Below, in pieces: positions 1 to 8,200 of a stretch of 9,434 nucleotides of DNA. Made by a program: the position numbers and the translations under genes. The stretch is from Hydrogenophaga sp. (GTDB taxonomy: Bacteria; Pseudomonadota; Gammaproteobacteria; Burkholderiales; Burkholderiaceae_C): contig JAUXXN010000176.1 in the NCBI GenBank assembly GCA_030684755.1, positions 1-9,434 on the forward strand, written 5' to 3'. The number at the start of each line of letters is the position of its first letter. Positions within the stretch are counted from its first letter, which is position 1. The notes beneath the pieces were generated by a model. The model had not been told where the DNA came from, did no database searches, and saw only the letters and a list, made by a program, of their open reading frames with translations.

Positions 1-836
1 TGGCGCTTGGGCAGTGGCTGATTTTGGTGGGCGACCGCTTCGGCTTTGTGCCGTTTGCCATGGTGTCGGTGCTGTTTTCTTTTGCACTGCTGCCCATCAC
101 GATGACACCCGTAGATGAGCCTGTGCCTGTGGAAGCCCCGCGCCTGAGCCTGCGCAACCTGTACGAAGCCTCGCCCATGGGCATGGCAGCGGCGCTGGCT
201 TCGGGCCTGATCACGGGTGCCTTTTATGGCATGGGCGCGCTGTTTGCCCAGGGTGTGGGCTTCACAGATGCGGGGGTGGCTTCGTTTCTGGCGGCAGCCA
301 TTTTGGGCGGCGCGCTGTTTCAGTGGCCCGTGGGCCACTATTCAGACAGCCACGACCGTCGGCTGGTGTTGGTCTGGGTGTGTGTATTGGGCGCTGCGGT
401 GTCGGGTGTTGCCTACGTCTTGTCGCAGTTTTCAGGCGACGCGTTGATTCCGCTGGCGCTGCTGTTTGGTGGGCTGATGTTCGCCATTTATGGCCTGGGC
501 GTGGCCCACGTCAACGACGTGATCGACTCCTCGCGGCTGGTGGAATTTACCGGGGGCTTGCTGCTGATTCATGGCGTTGGCGCGGCCATTGGGCCGACCT
601 TGGCGGGCGTGGTGATGGACCAATTGGGCCCGGCCAGCCTGATGCTTTACTTTGCGGCGGTGCTGGGTTTGCTTGCGCTGTACACGCTGAACCGCCTGCG
701 GGCGGCGGCTGCGGTGCCAACGGAAGAAAAGGCCAGCTTCGTGGTGATGGGTGGGGGCTCCCAGGTGGTGTTGCAAATGGACCCGCGCAGCCTGAGCGAG
801 CCCGTTGCGCCAGAGGGCGACCAGCTCAAGCCCTGA
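1..836 (+). CDS. MFS transporter, YcaD-like, C-terminal part (5' end outside window)
   Basis: Inner-membrane secondary carrier of the major facilitator superfamily; the substrate cannot be told. The reading frame is open from base 3, so the true start lies upstream and 277 codons are visible. Counting from base 3, hydrophobic segments lie near residues 15-34, 59-83, 92-112, 121-141, 147-170, 183-206 and 212-230, fitting TM6 to TM12 of a 12-helix protein. The loop after the third segment reads GHYSDSHDRR (111-120), the second copy of the MFS motif A (G-x-x-x-D-x-x-x-R-R) expected between TM8 and TM9. A cytoplasmic tail of about 45 residues follows the last helix. The overall pattern resembles YcaD-type carriers. 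It converges with the histidine kinase gene, with 22 bases between the stop codons and no hairpin terminator visible. The family call is firm; YcaD-like is a resemblance only. Confidence 0.85.
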   Translation, partial: ALGQWLILVGDRFGFVPFAMVSVLFSFALLPITMTPVDEPVPVEAPRLSLRNLYEASPMGMAAALASGLITGAFYGMGALFAQGVGFTDAGVASFLAAAILGGALFQWPVGHYSDSHDRRLVLVWVCVLGAAVSGVAYVLSQFSGDALIPLALLFGGLMFAIYGLGVAHVNDVIDSSRLVEFTGGLLLIHGVGAAIGPTLAGVVMDQLGPASLMLYFAAVLGLLALYTLNRLRAAAAVPTEEKASFVVMGGGSQVVLQMDPRSLSEPVAPEGDQLKP

Positions 837-858
837 AGCCCTGTCGGTTTGTGTTGGC

Positions 859-2781
859 CTAGGTTTCTGGTGGCAACGTGAAGCAAAAAGTGGCGCCTTG
901 CCCTGGTGTTGCTTGGGCCTGCAAGGTGCCGCCGTGGCGTTGCACGATGCGCTTTGCGGTGGCCAGTCCAATGCCCAGGCCGCTGAATTCGTGGGGTCTG
1001 TGCAGGCGTTGAAATGGCTGAAACAGCTTGGTGGCCCCAGCCATGTCAAAACCGGCGCCGTTGTCGCTCACGCAGTAGTGACGCTGGCCGTCTTGTTCGT
1101 GTGCAAAAACGCGAATCACCGCGTGCGGGGTGTTCCCGGTGTATTTCCAGGCGTTGCTCAACAGGTTTTGCAGCAGCGCTTCCATCAGAGCCGGGTCCGC
1201 CTGGGTCTGCAGATCGGCTTGCACCGACCACGTCACCTGGCGCAGGGGGGTGTCGCTGGCCAGCTCTTCGAGCAGGTGTGTGGCCATGGCACTCAGGTTG
1301 ACCGGCTGGCGTTCCAACTCCCCGCGTGTGTATTGGGAGAGTTGCAGCAGACCGTCGATGAACTCGCCCATTTTTTTGCTAGCGGCCATGATGCGCTGCA
1401 GGTGGCTGCGGCTGTTGGCGTCCAGCGTGGGAGCGTCTTCTTGCAGTGCTTGCGCAAAGCCCGAGATGGTGCGCAGCGGCGCACGCAGGTCGTGCGCCAC
1501 GGCATACGAATAGCTCTCCAGTTCGTCGTAAGCGCCTTTGAGCGCCAGGGTACGGGCCTGAATGCGCTGCTCCAGCGAGGCGTTGAGCTGCTGAATTTCG
1601 AGCTCCGCACGTTTGCGATCGGTCACGTCGTGGGTGACGCCCAGCGCCCGCACCGCACGACCCTGTGCGTCGCGTTCAAATTCGGCTTGCACCGAAAACC
1701 AACGCACGTCACCGTTGAGCACCACGCGGTATTCGTGGTCGTAGACGCTGTGGCCTTGCACCGCTGAAGACCAGTGCGCGAGCATGCGGGCTTGGTCGTC
1801 GGGGTGGGTGAGAGCCATGAGGTCGTGGCCCGACAACTCGGCGAAAGGCAGGCGCAGCAAGGTGTGTGAGCCCGACAGCGTGGTGAAGCGGTTGCGGGCC
1901 ACGTCGGCCTGCCAGGTGGCCATGCCCGCCAGGGTTTGCGCTTGGCGCAACAGCATCTCGCTGGTGCGCAGGGCCATTTCAATGGTTTTGCGCGGGCTGA
2001 TGTCTTGCACCACCGCGATCAGGTAGTCGGGTGCGCCCTCGGTGGTGCGGATCAGCGACAGCGTGAGGTGAACCCAAACCGTGTGGCCTTGCTTGTGGAT
2101 GTAGCGCTTCTCAAAGCTGTAGTGGGTGAGTTCGCCCGACAAGGTGCTGGCCAGCAAATCCATATCAAGCCCCAGATCGTCGGGATGGGTGAAGTCGCGA
2201 AAGTGCATGCGCACCAGTTCTTCGCGGGTGTAGCCCACCAGATCGCAGTAGGTCTGGTTGATGCGAATCCAGCGGCCGTCCAGATGGCTGTGGGCCATAC
2301 CGGTGGCGCTGTGTGCAAAGGTGTCTTTGAGCTGCTGGTTGCTCAACTGGCTGCGTTCGGTGGCTTCAAGCAGCGCGTGGTTGTGGCGTTGCATCAGCGC
2401 AATGGCACCCACGACGACGATTTGGCTCATCAGGTGCCAGAGGTTGAGCCAGAAAGCCTCAACAGGGTCGCTGAAAGCAAAGGATAAATACGGTTGAACC
2501 AGAAAAAAATTGACCAGCAGCGTGCCCAGCAGCGTGCTGACCATACCGGCCCCAAAACCACCATACAAGGCAGACAGGGCTGCGGCGAGCGACAGGGTGA
2601 CGAACCGCCCACCCGATTCGGCGGGCGCCAAGGCCACACGCAACCAAGCCGCCAGCAATGTGATGAGCACGGCCACGGCATACCGTTGCCAGGGGCTTCG
2701 GGTATGGGGCTGCCAGTTCACCACACGCTGCCACCCGGTTAGGGCAGGGCTGGAGCCCTCGGGTTGGGTGTGGTGGGTCAT
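859..2781 (-). CDS. Membrane-bound PAS sensor histidine kinase (DUF4118-like / PAS / PAS / HisKA / HATPase_c)
   Basis: Two-component sensor kinase of 640 residues that should autophosphorylate a histidine and pass the phosphate to a response regulator; none is encoded in this window. Domain order: four tightly spaced membrane helices near residues 35-52, 61-77, 79-95 and 110-129, resembling the KdpD-type DUF4118 sensor; PAS/PAC about 151-262 (GYTREEL, THPDD, VVQDIS); a second PAS about 284-388 (THPDD, GVTHDVTDRK); a helical linker; H box AVAHDLRAPL with phospho-acceptor His430; N box QNLLSNAWKYTG (Asn539/Asn543); G1 SDNGAGF (Asp573); F box LFQPFQRLH; G2 GLGIGLATAKRI. All catalytic boxes are intact. 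The DLRAPL-type H box is common in PAS and phytochrome-type kinases. The start at 2781 was chosen because the in-frame ATG at 2889 would overlap the end of the hydrolase gene by 98 bases; GAGG lies two bases before the chosen ATG, a short spacing. The signal sensed is unknown. Confidence 0.9.
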   Translation of the reverse strand: MTHHTQPEGSSPALTGWQRVVNWQPHTRSPWQRYAVAVLITLLAAWLRVALAPAESGGRFVTLSLAAALSALYGGFGAGMVSTLLGTLLVNFFLVQPYLSFAFSDPVEAFWLNLWHLMSQIVVVGAIALMQRHNHALLEATERSQLSNQQLKDTFAHSATGMAHSHLDGRWIRINQTYCDLVGYTREELVRMHFRDFTHPDDLGLDMDLLASTLSGELTHYSFEKRYIHKQGHTVWVHLTLSLIRTTEGAPDYLIAVVQDISPRKTIEMALRTSEMLLRQAQTLAGMATWQADVARNRFTTLSGSHTLLRLPFAELSGHDLMALTHPDDQARMLAHWSSAVQGHSVYDHEYRVVLNGDVRWFSVQAEFERDAQGRAVRALGVTHDVTDRKRAELEIQQLNASLEQRIQARTLALKGAYDELESYSYAVAHDLRAPLRTISGFAQALQEDAPTLDANSRSHLQRIMAASKKMGEFIDGLLQLSQYTRGELERQPVNLSAMATHLLEELASDTPLRQVTWSVQADLQTQADPALMEALLQNLLSNAWKYTGNTPHAVIRVFAHEQDGQRHYCVSDNGAGFDMAGATKLFQPFQRLHRPHEFSGLGIGLATAKRIVQRHGGTLQAQATPGQGATFCFTLPPET

Positions 2782-2791
2782 GACCTCAGGT

Positions 2792-3643
2792 TCACAGCTC
2801 AAGCCGGTTTTCCAAATCACGCAGCAGTATTTCAATGCCAGCAGCAGTTTCCTGCGGCTTTTCCATGGGAAACAAATGACTTCCTTCAATCATGAGCATG
2901 CGCTCGGGGTGGTTTTTGCCCACCACACGGTGCGTCATGGCCATGCCGACCTGTTTCATTTCTTGTGATGCTGTGCCGCCGATGAACGCCACAGGGCATT
3001 GCAGTGGGTGGCGGCGCAGCAGGCGGTCCAGGTTGTGGGGCAGGGTGTTGTAAATGGCGGTTTCTACATCGCGGTCAAAGCGCAGCATGCGCTGCGTACC
3101 GCTGCCGTGCGGCACATCGTGGGTGCCGTGGGCAATGTAGTCGCGCAGCACCTGCGGGTCCCAGCGGGCAAAAGCTTTCTTGTGGGCAAAGTGTTCCAAG
3201 GCTGCTGCTTCGCTGGGCCAGCTGTTGCGCCTGCGACGGCTCACTTTGCCGGGCGACACCGAGCCCACCAACTGGGTGCGCTTGACCAGCTCCAGCGTGC
3301 GCGCGCGCCAGCCGCCGAGCACGGGGGAGTCGATCAGCAGCACGCCCTTGACCGGATGGCCACCCAACTGCGGGTGGCGCGCTGCGCACATCAGGCTCAG
3401 AAACCCGCCCAGCGAATGGCCCACCAGCCAGGCGCCCTGGCCGTGCTGCTGCACTTCAGGGGCTGCAAAGTCGGCCAGTTGCTGCACCAGGTGCGGCCAG
3501 TTGCTGGTGACGGGGTAGCGCGGGTCGTGGCCGAACTGATCCACGGCGCACACCGAAAATCCACGGGCGCGCAGCGACTGAAACAGAACGCGGTAGGTGC
3601 TGGCTGGAAAGCTGTTGGCGTGCGAGAAGACGATGAGGGACAT
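2792..3643 (-). CDS. Alpha/beta hydrolase-fold serine hydrolase
   Basis: A 283-residue cytoplasmic enzyme with no signal peptide; the N-terminus goes straight into a first beta strand (SLIVFSHANSFPASTY), where SHAN is the usual oxyanion-hole turn. The nucleophile elbow is GHSLGG with Ser77. The C-terminal histidine is probably His256 in EGSHLFPMEKP. The acid is less clear: the strand where Asp is normally found reads AFIGGTASQEMK with no Asp, so Asp105 in LLIDSPVLGG, after an earlier strand, is the better candidate. A basic stretch, SRRRRN (135-140), lies in the expected cap region. The substrate (ester, lactone, thioester or amide) cannot be told. The start lies 7 bases downstream of the anbu stop with no obvious ribosome site, suggesting coupling to anbu. 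Fold and nucleophile are confident; function is open. Confidence 0.88.
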   Translation of the reverse strand: MSLIVFSHANSFPASTYRVLFQSLRARGFSVCAVDQFGHDPRYPVTSNWPHLVQQLADFAAPEVQQHGQGAWLVGHSLGGFLSLMCAARHPQLGGHPVKGVLLIDSPVLGGWRARTLELVKRTQLVGSVSPGKVSRRRRNSWPSEAAALEHFAHKKAFARWDPQVLRDYIAHGTHDVPHGSGTQRMLRFDRDVETAIYNTLPHNLDRLLRRHPLQCPVAFIGGTASQEMKQVGMAMTHRVVGKNHPERMLMIEGSHLFPMEKPQETAAGIEILLRDLENRLEL

Positions 3644-3650
3644 CGCGGCG

Positions 3651-4478
3651 TCAGATCAGCCGTTCTTTGGCGTTGGAAATTTTCTTGAGTGGCTGGCTGC
3701 GCGCGCTGCCGCAAAGCAGCGGCACTTCGGTGTGGGCGCCGTCCCAGGTGGGGTGCTCAATGCTGTCGAACACCTCGCGCAGCTTTTGGCCCCAGGTGTT
3801 GTGCACCATTTTGAAGTACGGGTTGTTCTCATCGATACAGGTGATCTTGTCACTTTGCAGGTGGTCCACCTCGTACACCGCCAAGTCCAGTGGCAGGCCC
3901 ACCGATAGGTTCGATTTGAGCGTGGAGTCCATCGACACCAGCGCGCACTTGGCGGCTTCGTTCAACGGTGTGTCCGGCGTGATCACGCGGTCGAGTACCG
4001 GTTTGCCGTATTTGGACTCGCCAATCTGGAAAAACGGGGTCTCCGACGTGGCTTCAATGAAGTTGCCCGCCGAATACACCTGAAACAGGCGCATGCCTTC
4101 TCCGGCAATTTGCCCGCCAAAGATGATGGACACATTGAAGTCCACCCCGGCGCGCTGCAACGACTCGCCGTCGCGCTCAAACACATGGCGCACCGCCGCG
4201 CCCAGCACGCGGGCGGCGTCGAACATGCTTGTGGCGTTCCAGATGGTGATGGGCTCGCCGCCTTCGGGGTGGTCAAGTTGCTCCACCTGAAGAATCTCGC
4301 GGATCGACTGCGAGATGCTCAGGTTGCCCGCTGAGAGCAGACACATGAAGCGTTCGCCCGGCTTCTCATACACGATCATTTTGCGGAAGGTGCTGATTTG
4401 ATCGAGGCCCGCGTTGGTGCGGGAGTCGGAGAGAAACACCAGTCCGGCGTTGAGTTTGACGGCGACGCAGTAAGTCAT
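3651..4478 (-). CDS. anbu: Anbu-type proteasome homologue (ancestral beta subunit; N-terminal nucleophile peptidase family)
   Basis: A 275-residue member of the proteasome/HslV fold. The N-terminus [12 protein letters not shown] places Thr at position 2, so removal of Met would expose it as the N-terminal nucleophile; there is no propeptide. Asp18 in FLSDSRTN and Lys33 in FRKM sit where the canonical catalytic Asp17 and Lys33 of proteasome subunits fall. [14 protein letters not shown] (153-166) and [15 protein letters not shown] (182-196) are the stretches I recognise as Anbu signatures; the latter would supply the Asp/Ser pair assisting catalysis. Residues from about 240 form a C-terminal tail with basic stretches near the end. 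Known of the family: Anbu particles form open or helical rings rather than HslV-like double rings, and the physiological substrate is unresolved. No hslU-like ATPase and no transglutaminase, alpha-E or ATP-grasp partner is in this window. The start codon overlaps the mutS stop (ATGA) and has no Shine-Dalgarno sequence, pointing to coupled translation. Confidence 0.9.
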   Translation of the reverse strand: MTYCVAVKLNAGLVFLSDSRTNAGLDQISTFRKMIVYEKPGERFMCLLSAGNLSISQSIREILQVEQLDHPEGGEPITIWNATSMFDAARVLGAAVRHVFERDGESLQRAGVDFNVSIIFGGQIAGEGMRLFQVYSAGNFIEATSETPFFQIGESKYGKPVLDRVITPDTPLNEAAKCALVSMDSTLKSNLSVGLPLDLAVYEVDHLQSDKITCIDENNPYFKMVHNTWGQKLREVFDSIEHPTWDGAHTEVPLLCGSARSQPLKKISNAKERLI

Positions 4479-7120
4479 GTTTTGTCGGCGAGTTGCTTGA
4501 GTTGGTAGAGCTGTTCCAGCGCTTCGCGCGGGCTCAGGGCGTCGGGGTTGATGTGTTGCAAGGCGGCTTGCAGCGGGTGTGTTTCGGGCGCGGCGCTGGG
4601 CGGCGGCGGGGCAAACAGGTCCACTTGGCTGCGGCTTTCTTCGCTTTGCGCTTCCAAGGCGGCCAGTGCCTGGCGGGCGTGCTGCACCACGCTGGCAGGC
4701 ACACCGGCCAGTCGGGCCACCTGAATACCGTAGCTGCGGCTGGCCGGGCCAGGCTCGATCTGGTGCAAAAACACAATGCCACCCTTGCTGCTGCTTTCCA
4801 CCGCGCTCACGTGCACGTTCACCGCCGCATGGTGGTGGGCCGGGAATTCGGTGAGTTCAAAGTAGTGGGTGGCAAACAGGGTGAAGGCGCGCGCCTTGTC
4901 GTGCAGGTGGGTGGCAATGCCTCCGGCCAGGGCCAAGCCGTCAAAGGTGGAGGTGCCTCGGCCAATTTCGTCCATCAGCACCAGGCTGTTGGGCGTGGCG
5001 GCATTCAAAATCTGCGCCGCTTCGGTCATTTCGACCATGAAGGTGGACTGCGCGTTGGCCAGGTCGTCGGCGGCGCCAATGCGGGTGTGGATGGCGTCGA
5101 TCGGCCCCAAGCGGCAGCTCTGCGCGGGCACATAACTGCCCATGCTGGCCAGCAAAACGATCACTGCCACTTGGCGCATGTAGGTGCTTTTACCGCCCAT
5201 GTTGGGGCCGGTGATGACTTGCATGCGCTGCTTCGGACCCATCACCGTGTCGTTGGCCATGAAGCTGGCACCGCTGGTTTGATTCAGCCGCGCTTGCACC
5301 ACCGGGTGGCGCCCACCGCGTATGTCGATGCAGGGCTCGGGTACAAATTGTGGCTCGGCCCAGTCCAGCGCAATGGATCGCTCAGCCAGCGCGCACAGCG
5401 CGTCCAGTGCGGCCATGGCACGGGCCAGCTGGGTGAGCGGCTGAACAAAGCTTTGCAGTTGGTCCAGCAATTGTTCGTAAAGCCATTTTTCACGGGCCAG
5501 TGCCCGGTCTTGCGCGCTCAGGGCTTTGTCTTCAAAGGCTTTCAGCTCGGGCGTGATGAAGCGCTCGGCATTTTTCAGCGTCTGGCGGCGGCGGTAGTCG
5601 TCGGGCACTTTGTCCACTTGGCCCTGCGTGACCTCAATGTAGAAACCGTGCACCTTGTTGAATTGCACCCGCAGGTTGGTGATGCCGGTGCGGGCACGTT
5701 CGCGGGCTTCCAGCTCCAGCAAAAAACCGTCGCAATTGTTTTGTATGCCGCGCAGCTCGTCCAGGTCGGCGTCAAAACCGTGGTTGATCACGCCACCGTC
5801 GCGCACCAGCGCGGCGGGCTCGGGCAGCAAGGCGGCATGCAGCAGCTCGGCGCAGCCGCTGGGCGGTTGCAAATCGGCGGCCAATTGGCCCAGCAAATCG
5901 CTGGATGTGTGTTGCCCCAGTTGTTGGGCCAACTGATGCGCCAATTGGTGCGCTCTTGCTAGGGTTTGGCCCAGGCCCACCAGCTCGCGGGGGCGCACTT
6001 GGCGCAGCGCGGTGCGGGCGGTGATGCGCTCCACATCGCTCGCGCCTTTCAGGGCTTGGCGCAGGTTGTTCCACGGGCCAGCGCGCAGCATGCCCACGGC
6101 GCCCAGTCGGGCGCGGGCGGTGGTGCGCTGGCGCGGCGGTTCCAGCAGCCAGCTGCGCAGCATGCGGCTGCCCATGCCGGTGCAGCACACGTCGAGCAGC
6201 GAAAACAGCGTGGGGCTGGTTTCACCGCGCAAGGTGTGGGTCAGTTCCAGGTTGCGCCGGGTGTTTGGCGGCAGGTTGATCAGCTCGTCGCTGCGCGCCA
6301 CCTTCAGGCTTTTCACATGGGTCAGGGCGCGGCCCTGCGTGTGTTCGGCGTAATCCAGCAGCGCGGCGGCGGCGGCGTGGGCGTCGGGCAGGTCTTGCGC
6401 GTCCCAGGCAGCTAGGCTGGCGGCTTGCAGTTGTTCCAACAGTTTGCGCTGGCCCAAGGTCGCGTCAAACGCCCAGGCCGGGCGCAACACCGCCACCAGC
6501 CGTGCGCCCGCAGCGCTGGGCTGGCTGGCCAGGGTTTGCAGGTGTTTCTCAAAGGCGGGCGACACCTCGGCGCTGTACAGCAGCTCGCCGGGGCCGATGC
6601 GCGACACCCAGTCGGCCAGTTCGTTGCTGGCGCATTGCGCCAAAAACACAATGCCCTGGGTGACAGACATCCAGGCCAGGCCACACCCGGTGCGCACGCC
6701 GGGGTGTACCGCCATCAGCAAGGCTTCGCTTTTGTCCGACAGCAGCTCGGTGTCGGTCAGCGTGCCGGGCGTGACCACCCGCACCACCTTGCGCTCCACC
6801 GGCCCTTTGGCCGTGGCCACATCCCCCACTTGCTCGCACAGCGCCACCGACTCGCCCAGCTTGATCAGCCGCGCCAAGTAGCTGTCCACCGAATGAAACG
6901 GCACGCCCGCCATGGTGACCGGCACGCCCGCCGACTGGCCGCGCTGCGTCAGCGTGATGTCCAGTAGCCGCGAGGCTTTTTCGGCATCAGCGAAAAACAG
7001 CTCGTAAAAATCGCCCATGCGGTAGAACACCAGCGTGTTCGGGTACCCGGCCTTGATGGCCAGGTACTGCTGCATCATGGGCGTGTGTTTGTCCAGCGGG
7101 GCGGTCAAGGGGTGCGTCAT
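4475..7120 (-). CDS. mutS: DNA mismatch repair protein MutS
   Basis: MutS recognises mispaired and unpaired bases as a sliding-clamp ATPase and recruits MutL. The protein has 881 residues, close to the roughly 850 of E. coli MutS. The N-terminal mismatch-reading domain has the Phe-x-Glu motif as Phe38-Tyr39-Glu40 within [10 protein letters not shown]. Connector, lever and clamp domains follow, with [12 protein letters not shown] (487-498) in the clamp region. The ATPase has Walker [10 protein letters not shown] (638-646), the signature-type stretch [12 protein letters not shown] (690-701), Walker B LVLMDEIG (Asp717, Glu718) and the switch histidine in [11 protein letters not shown] (His752). 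QVDLF (832-836) fits the beta-clamp binding consensus, and [17 protein letters not shown] near the end is the tetramerisation region. All key residues are present. The start ATG has no clear Shine-Dalgarno; a hairpin lies 12 bases upstream. The stop overlaps the anbu start. Confidence 0.98.
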   Translation of the reverse strand: MTHPLTAPLDKHTPMMQQYLAIKAGYPNTLVFYRMGDFYELFFADAEKASRLLDITLTQRGQSAGVPVTMAGVPFHSVDSYLARLIKLGESVALCEQVGDVATAKGPVERKVVRVVTPGTLTDTELLSDKSEALLMAVHPGVRTGCGLAWMSVTQGIVFLAQCASNELADWVSRIGPGELLYSAEVSPAFEKHLQTLASQPSAAGARLVAVLRPAWAFDATLGQRKLLEQLQAASLAAWDAQDLPDAHAAAAALLDYAEHTQGRALTHVKSLKVARSDELINLPPNTRRNLELTHTLRGETSPTLFSLLDVCCTGMGSRMLRSWLLEPPRQRTTARARLGAVGMLRAGPWNNLRQALKGASDVERITARTALRQVRPRELVGLGQTLARAHQLAHQLAQQLGQHTSSDLLGQLAADLQPPSGCAELLHAALLPEPAALVRDGGVINHGFDADLDELRGIQNNCDGFLLELEARERARTGITNLRVQFNKVHGFYIEVTQGQVDKVPDDYRRRQTLKNAERFITPELKAFEDKALSAQDRALAREKWLYEQLLDQLQSFVQPLTQLARAMAALDALCALAERSIALDWAEPQFVPEPCIDIRGGRHPVVQARLNQTSGASFMANDTVMGPKQRMQVITGPNMGGKSTYMRQVAVIVLLASMGSYVPAQSCRLGPIDAIHTRIGAADDLANAQSTFMVEMTEAAQILNAATPNSLVLMDEIGRGTSTFDGLALAGGIATHLHDKARAFTLFATHYFELTEFPAHHHAAVNVHVSAVESSSKGGIVFLHQIEPGPASRSYGIQVARLAGVPASVVQHARQALAALEAQSEESRSQVDLFAPPPPSAAPETHPLQAALQHINPDALSPREALEQLYQLKQLADKT

Positions 7121-7132
7121 GCGGTGTCACAG

Positions 7133-7159
7133 TGGGCTGATCAGCAGCCCGTCAGCCCA
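7133..7159 (-). promoter_or_regulatory. Alternative RNA hairpins in the suhB-mutS gap, just upstream of the mutS start
   Basis: The 39-base gap holds a perfect 8-bp inverted repeat, TGGGCTGA (7133-7140) with TCAGCCCA (7152-7159), loop 11. A second perfect 6-bp stem, GGGCTG (7134-7139) with CAGCCC (7145-7150), loop 5, uses the same left arm, so the two exclude each other. In the minus-strand mRNA the structure starts directly after the suhB stop codon and ends 12 bases before the mutS ATG. No T tract follows it, so it is not a typical intrinsic terminator. It could modulate mutS translation or protect an RNA end; the role is inference. Confidence 0.5.
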
Positions 7160-8113
7160 TCAAAAGGGCGCGGTGTCCGACGGTGCATCGCCAGCAGTCG
7201 GCGCAGCGGTGGACGCGCTCTCGGTGGTTTCATCGGTATCGGCGCTGGCGTCAGCACCCGGTTTTTTCAGCGTCTGGCGCAACGCGGCTTTGTCGCCCGC
7301 GCTGGCGAACTTGCTGTATTTGGATGTGATGCCGACCAATTGCCCGTAAATTTTCGGGTTGGCGGCCATGCATTCCTTTTGCTCCAAAAAGTTGGACTCG
7401 CCGGTAAAGTTGCCCACCAAGCCACCGGCCTCGGTGACCAACAACGCGCCGGCGGCCACGTCCCAAGGCGACAAACCCATTTCAAAAAAGCCGTCGGTGA
7501 AGCCTGCGGCCACATAGGCCAGGTCGAGTGCGGCCGAACCGGGGCGGCGCACACCGGCGCACTTGGGCATCACGTCGCCCAGCATTTGCAGGTAGGTTTG
7601 AAAAGCGTCGCCCGGACGGAACGGGAAGCCGGTGGACAGCAAGCAGTCGCGCATGGCGATGCGCTTGGCCACGCGGATGCGGCGGTCGTTCATGTAGGCG
7701 CCGCGCCCTTTGGTGGCGCAAAACAGGTCGTTGCGGCTCGGGTCGTATACGACAGCTTGTTCCAGCTTGTTGCCCACCATGAGCGCAATGCTCACGCAGT
7801 ACACCGGGAAGCCGTGGATGAAGTTGGTGGTGCCGTCCAGCGGGTCGATGATCCAGACATGGTCTGCACCGCCGTCCTTGCCCGGGCGCTGGCCCGACTC
7901 TTCGGCCCAAATGGTGTGGTCGGGGTAGGCGGTTAGAAGGATGTCGATGATCGCGGCCTCAGCCGCATGGTCCACCTCGGTTACAAAATCGTTGGTCTGC
8001 TTGGCAGAGACCCGGACCGACTCCACGTCCAGCGCAGCGCGGTTGATGATGGTACCGGCGGTACGTGCGGCCTTGATGGCCACGTTGAGCATGGGGTGGA
8101 GTGTGGACGACAT
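7160..8113 (-). CDS. suhB: Inositol-1-monophosphatase family protein SuhB
   Basis: A Mg2+-dependent phosphatase of the inositol monophosphatase fold, 317 residues. In enterobacteria SuhB also joins the NusA-containing antitermination complex on rRNA operons; whether this protein does so is inference. Metal-binding motifs are intact: NDFVTEVD (41-48), IWAEES with Glu71, [12 protein letters not shown] with Asp90 and Asp93, and SPWDVAAG with Asp218. The ATG at 8113 was chosen because [16 protein letters not shown] matches the usual family N-terminus and AAAGG lies ten bases upstream; the in-frame ATG at 8176 would add 21 residues that do not look family-like. Residues from about 284 form a tail rich in Ala, Asp, Thr and Ser, making the protein about 50 residues longer than E. 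coli SuhB. It is first in the operon and divergent from trmJ, a pairing also seen in E. coli. Confidence 0.96.
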   Translation of the reverse strand: MSSTLHPMLNVAIKAARTAGTIINRAALDVESVRVSAKQTNDFVTEVDHAAEAAIIDILLTAYPDHTIWAEESGQRPGKDGGADHVWIIDPLDGTTNFIHGFPVYCVSIALMVGNKLEQAVVYDPSRNDLFCATKGRGAYMNDRRIRVAKRIAMRDCLLSTGFPFRPGDAFQTYLQMLGDVMPKCAGVRRPGSAALDLAYVAAGFTDGFFEMGLSPWDVAAGALLVTEAGGLVGNFTGESNFLEQKECMAANPKIYGQLVGITSKYSKFASAGDKAALRQTLKKPGADASADTDETTESASTAAPTAGDAPSDTAPF

Positions 8114-8200
8114 GGGTTGTAAACCTTTGCGCGGCCGCAGAGCGGAACGCGTGACAGTGGAAGAGCAGGAAAGCAAAGCCCCAGGCGATACGGGGCAGCG

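Noticed and set aside
837..858. Bidirectional terminator between the MFS and kinase genes
   Set aside because: I find no inverted repeat or T tract in these 22 bases or the immediate flanks.
805..1767. 320-codon + strand open frame opposite the histidine kinase
   Set aside because: It overlaps the MFS 3' end and runs antisense to the conserved HisKA/HATPase region; no domain is seen.
859..2781. KdpD potassium sensor
   Set aside because: Only the membrane part is KdpD-like; the N-terminal KdpD and Usp domains are missing, two PAS domains are present and no kdp genes are nearby.
2782..2889. Upstream start for the histidine kinase at 2889
   Set aside because: It would add 36 residues antisense to nothing but overlapping the hydrolase 3' end by 98 bases; the ATG at 2781 fits the 10-base intergenic spacing and has GAGG before it.
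2999..3688. 229-codon + strand open frame opposite the hydrolase
   Set aside because: Antisense shadow of a gene with a clear GHSLGG motif; composition is not protein-like.
3651..4478. HslV (ClpQ) instead of Anbu
   Set aside because: No adjacent hslU, the protein is about 100 residues longer than typical HslV, the start is Met-Thr-Tyr-Cys, and the KYGKPVLDR stretch fits Anbu.
4493..5962. 489-codon open frame on the + strand opposite mutS
   Set aside because: It is entirely antisense to an unmistakable mutS, has a composition rich in His, Gln, Arg and Gly with no recognisable motif, and such frames are expected opposite high-GC genes.
7133..7159. Intrinsic terminator between suhB and mutS
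   Set aside because: The stems are sound but the minus strand after them reads CTGTGACACCGC, with no T tract.
7085..7936. 283-codon + strand open frame opposite suhB
   Set aside because: Antisense to conserved inositol monophosphatase motifs and overlapping the mutS start; no motif of its own.
8114..8176. Upstream start for suhB at 8176
   Set aside because: The 21 extra residues are unlike the family N-terminus and AAAGG precedes the ATG at 8113.
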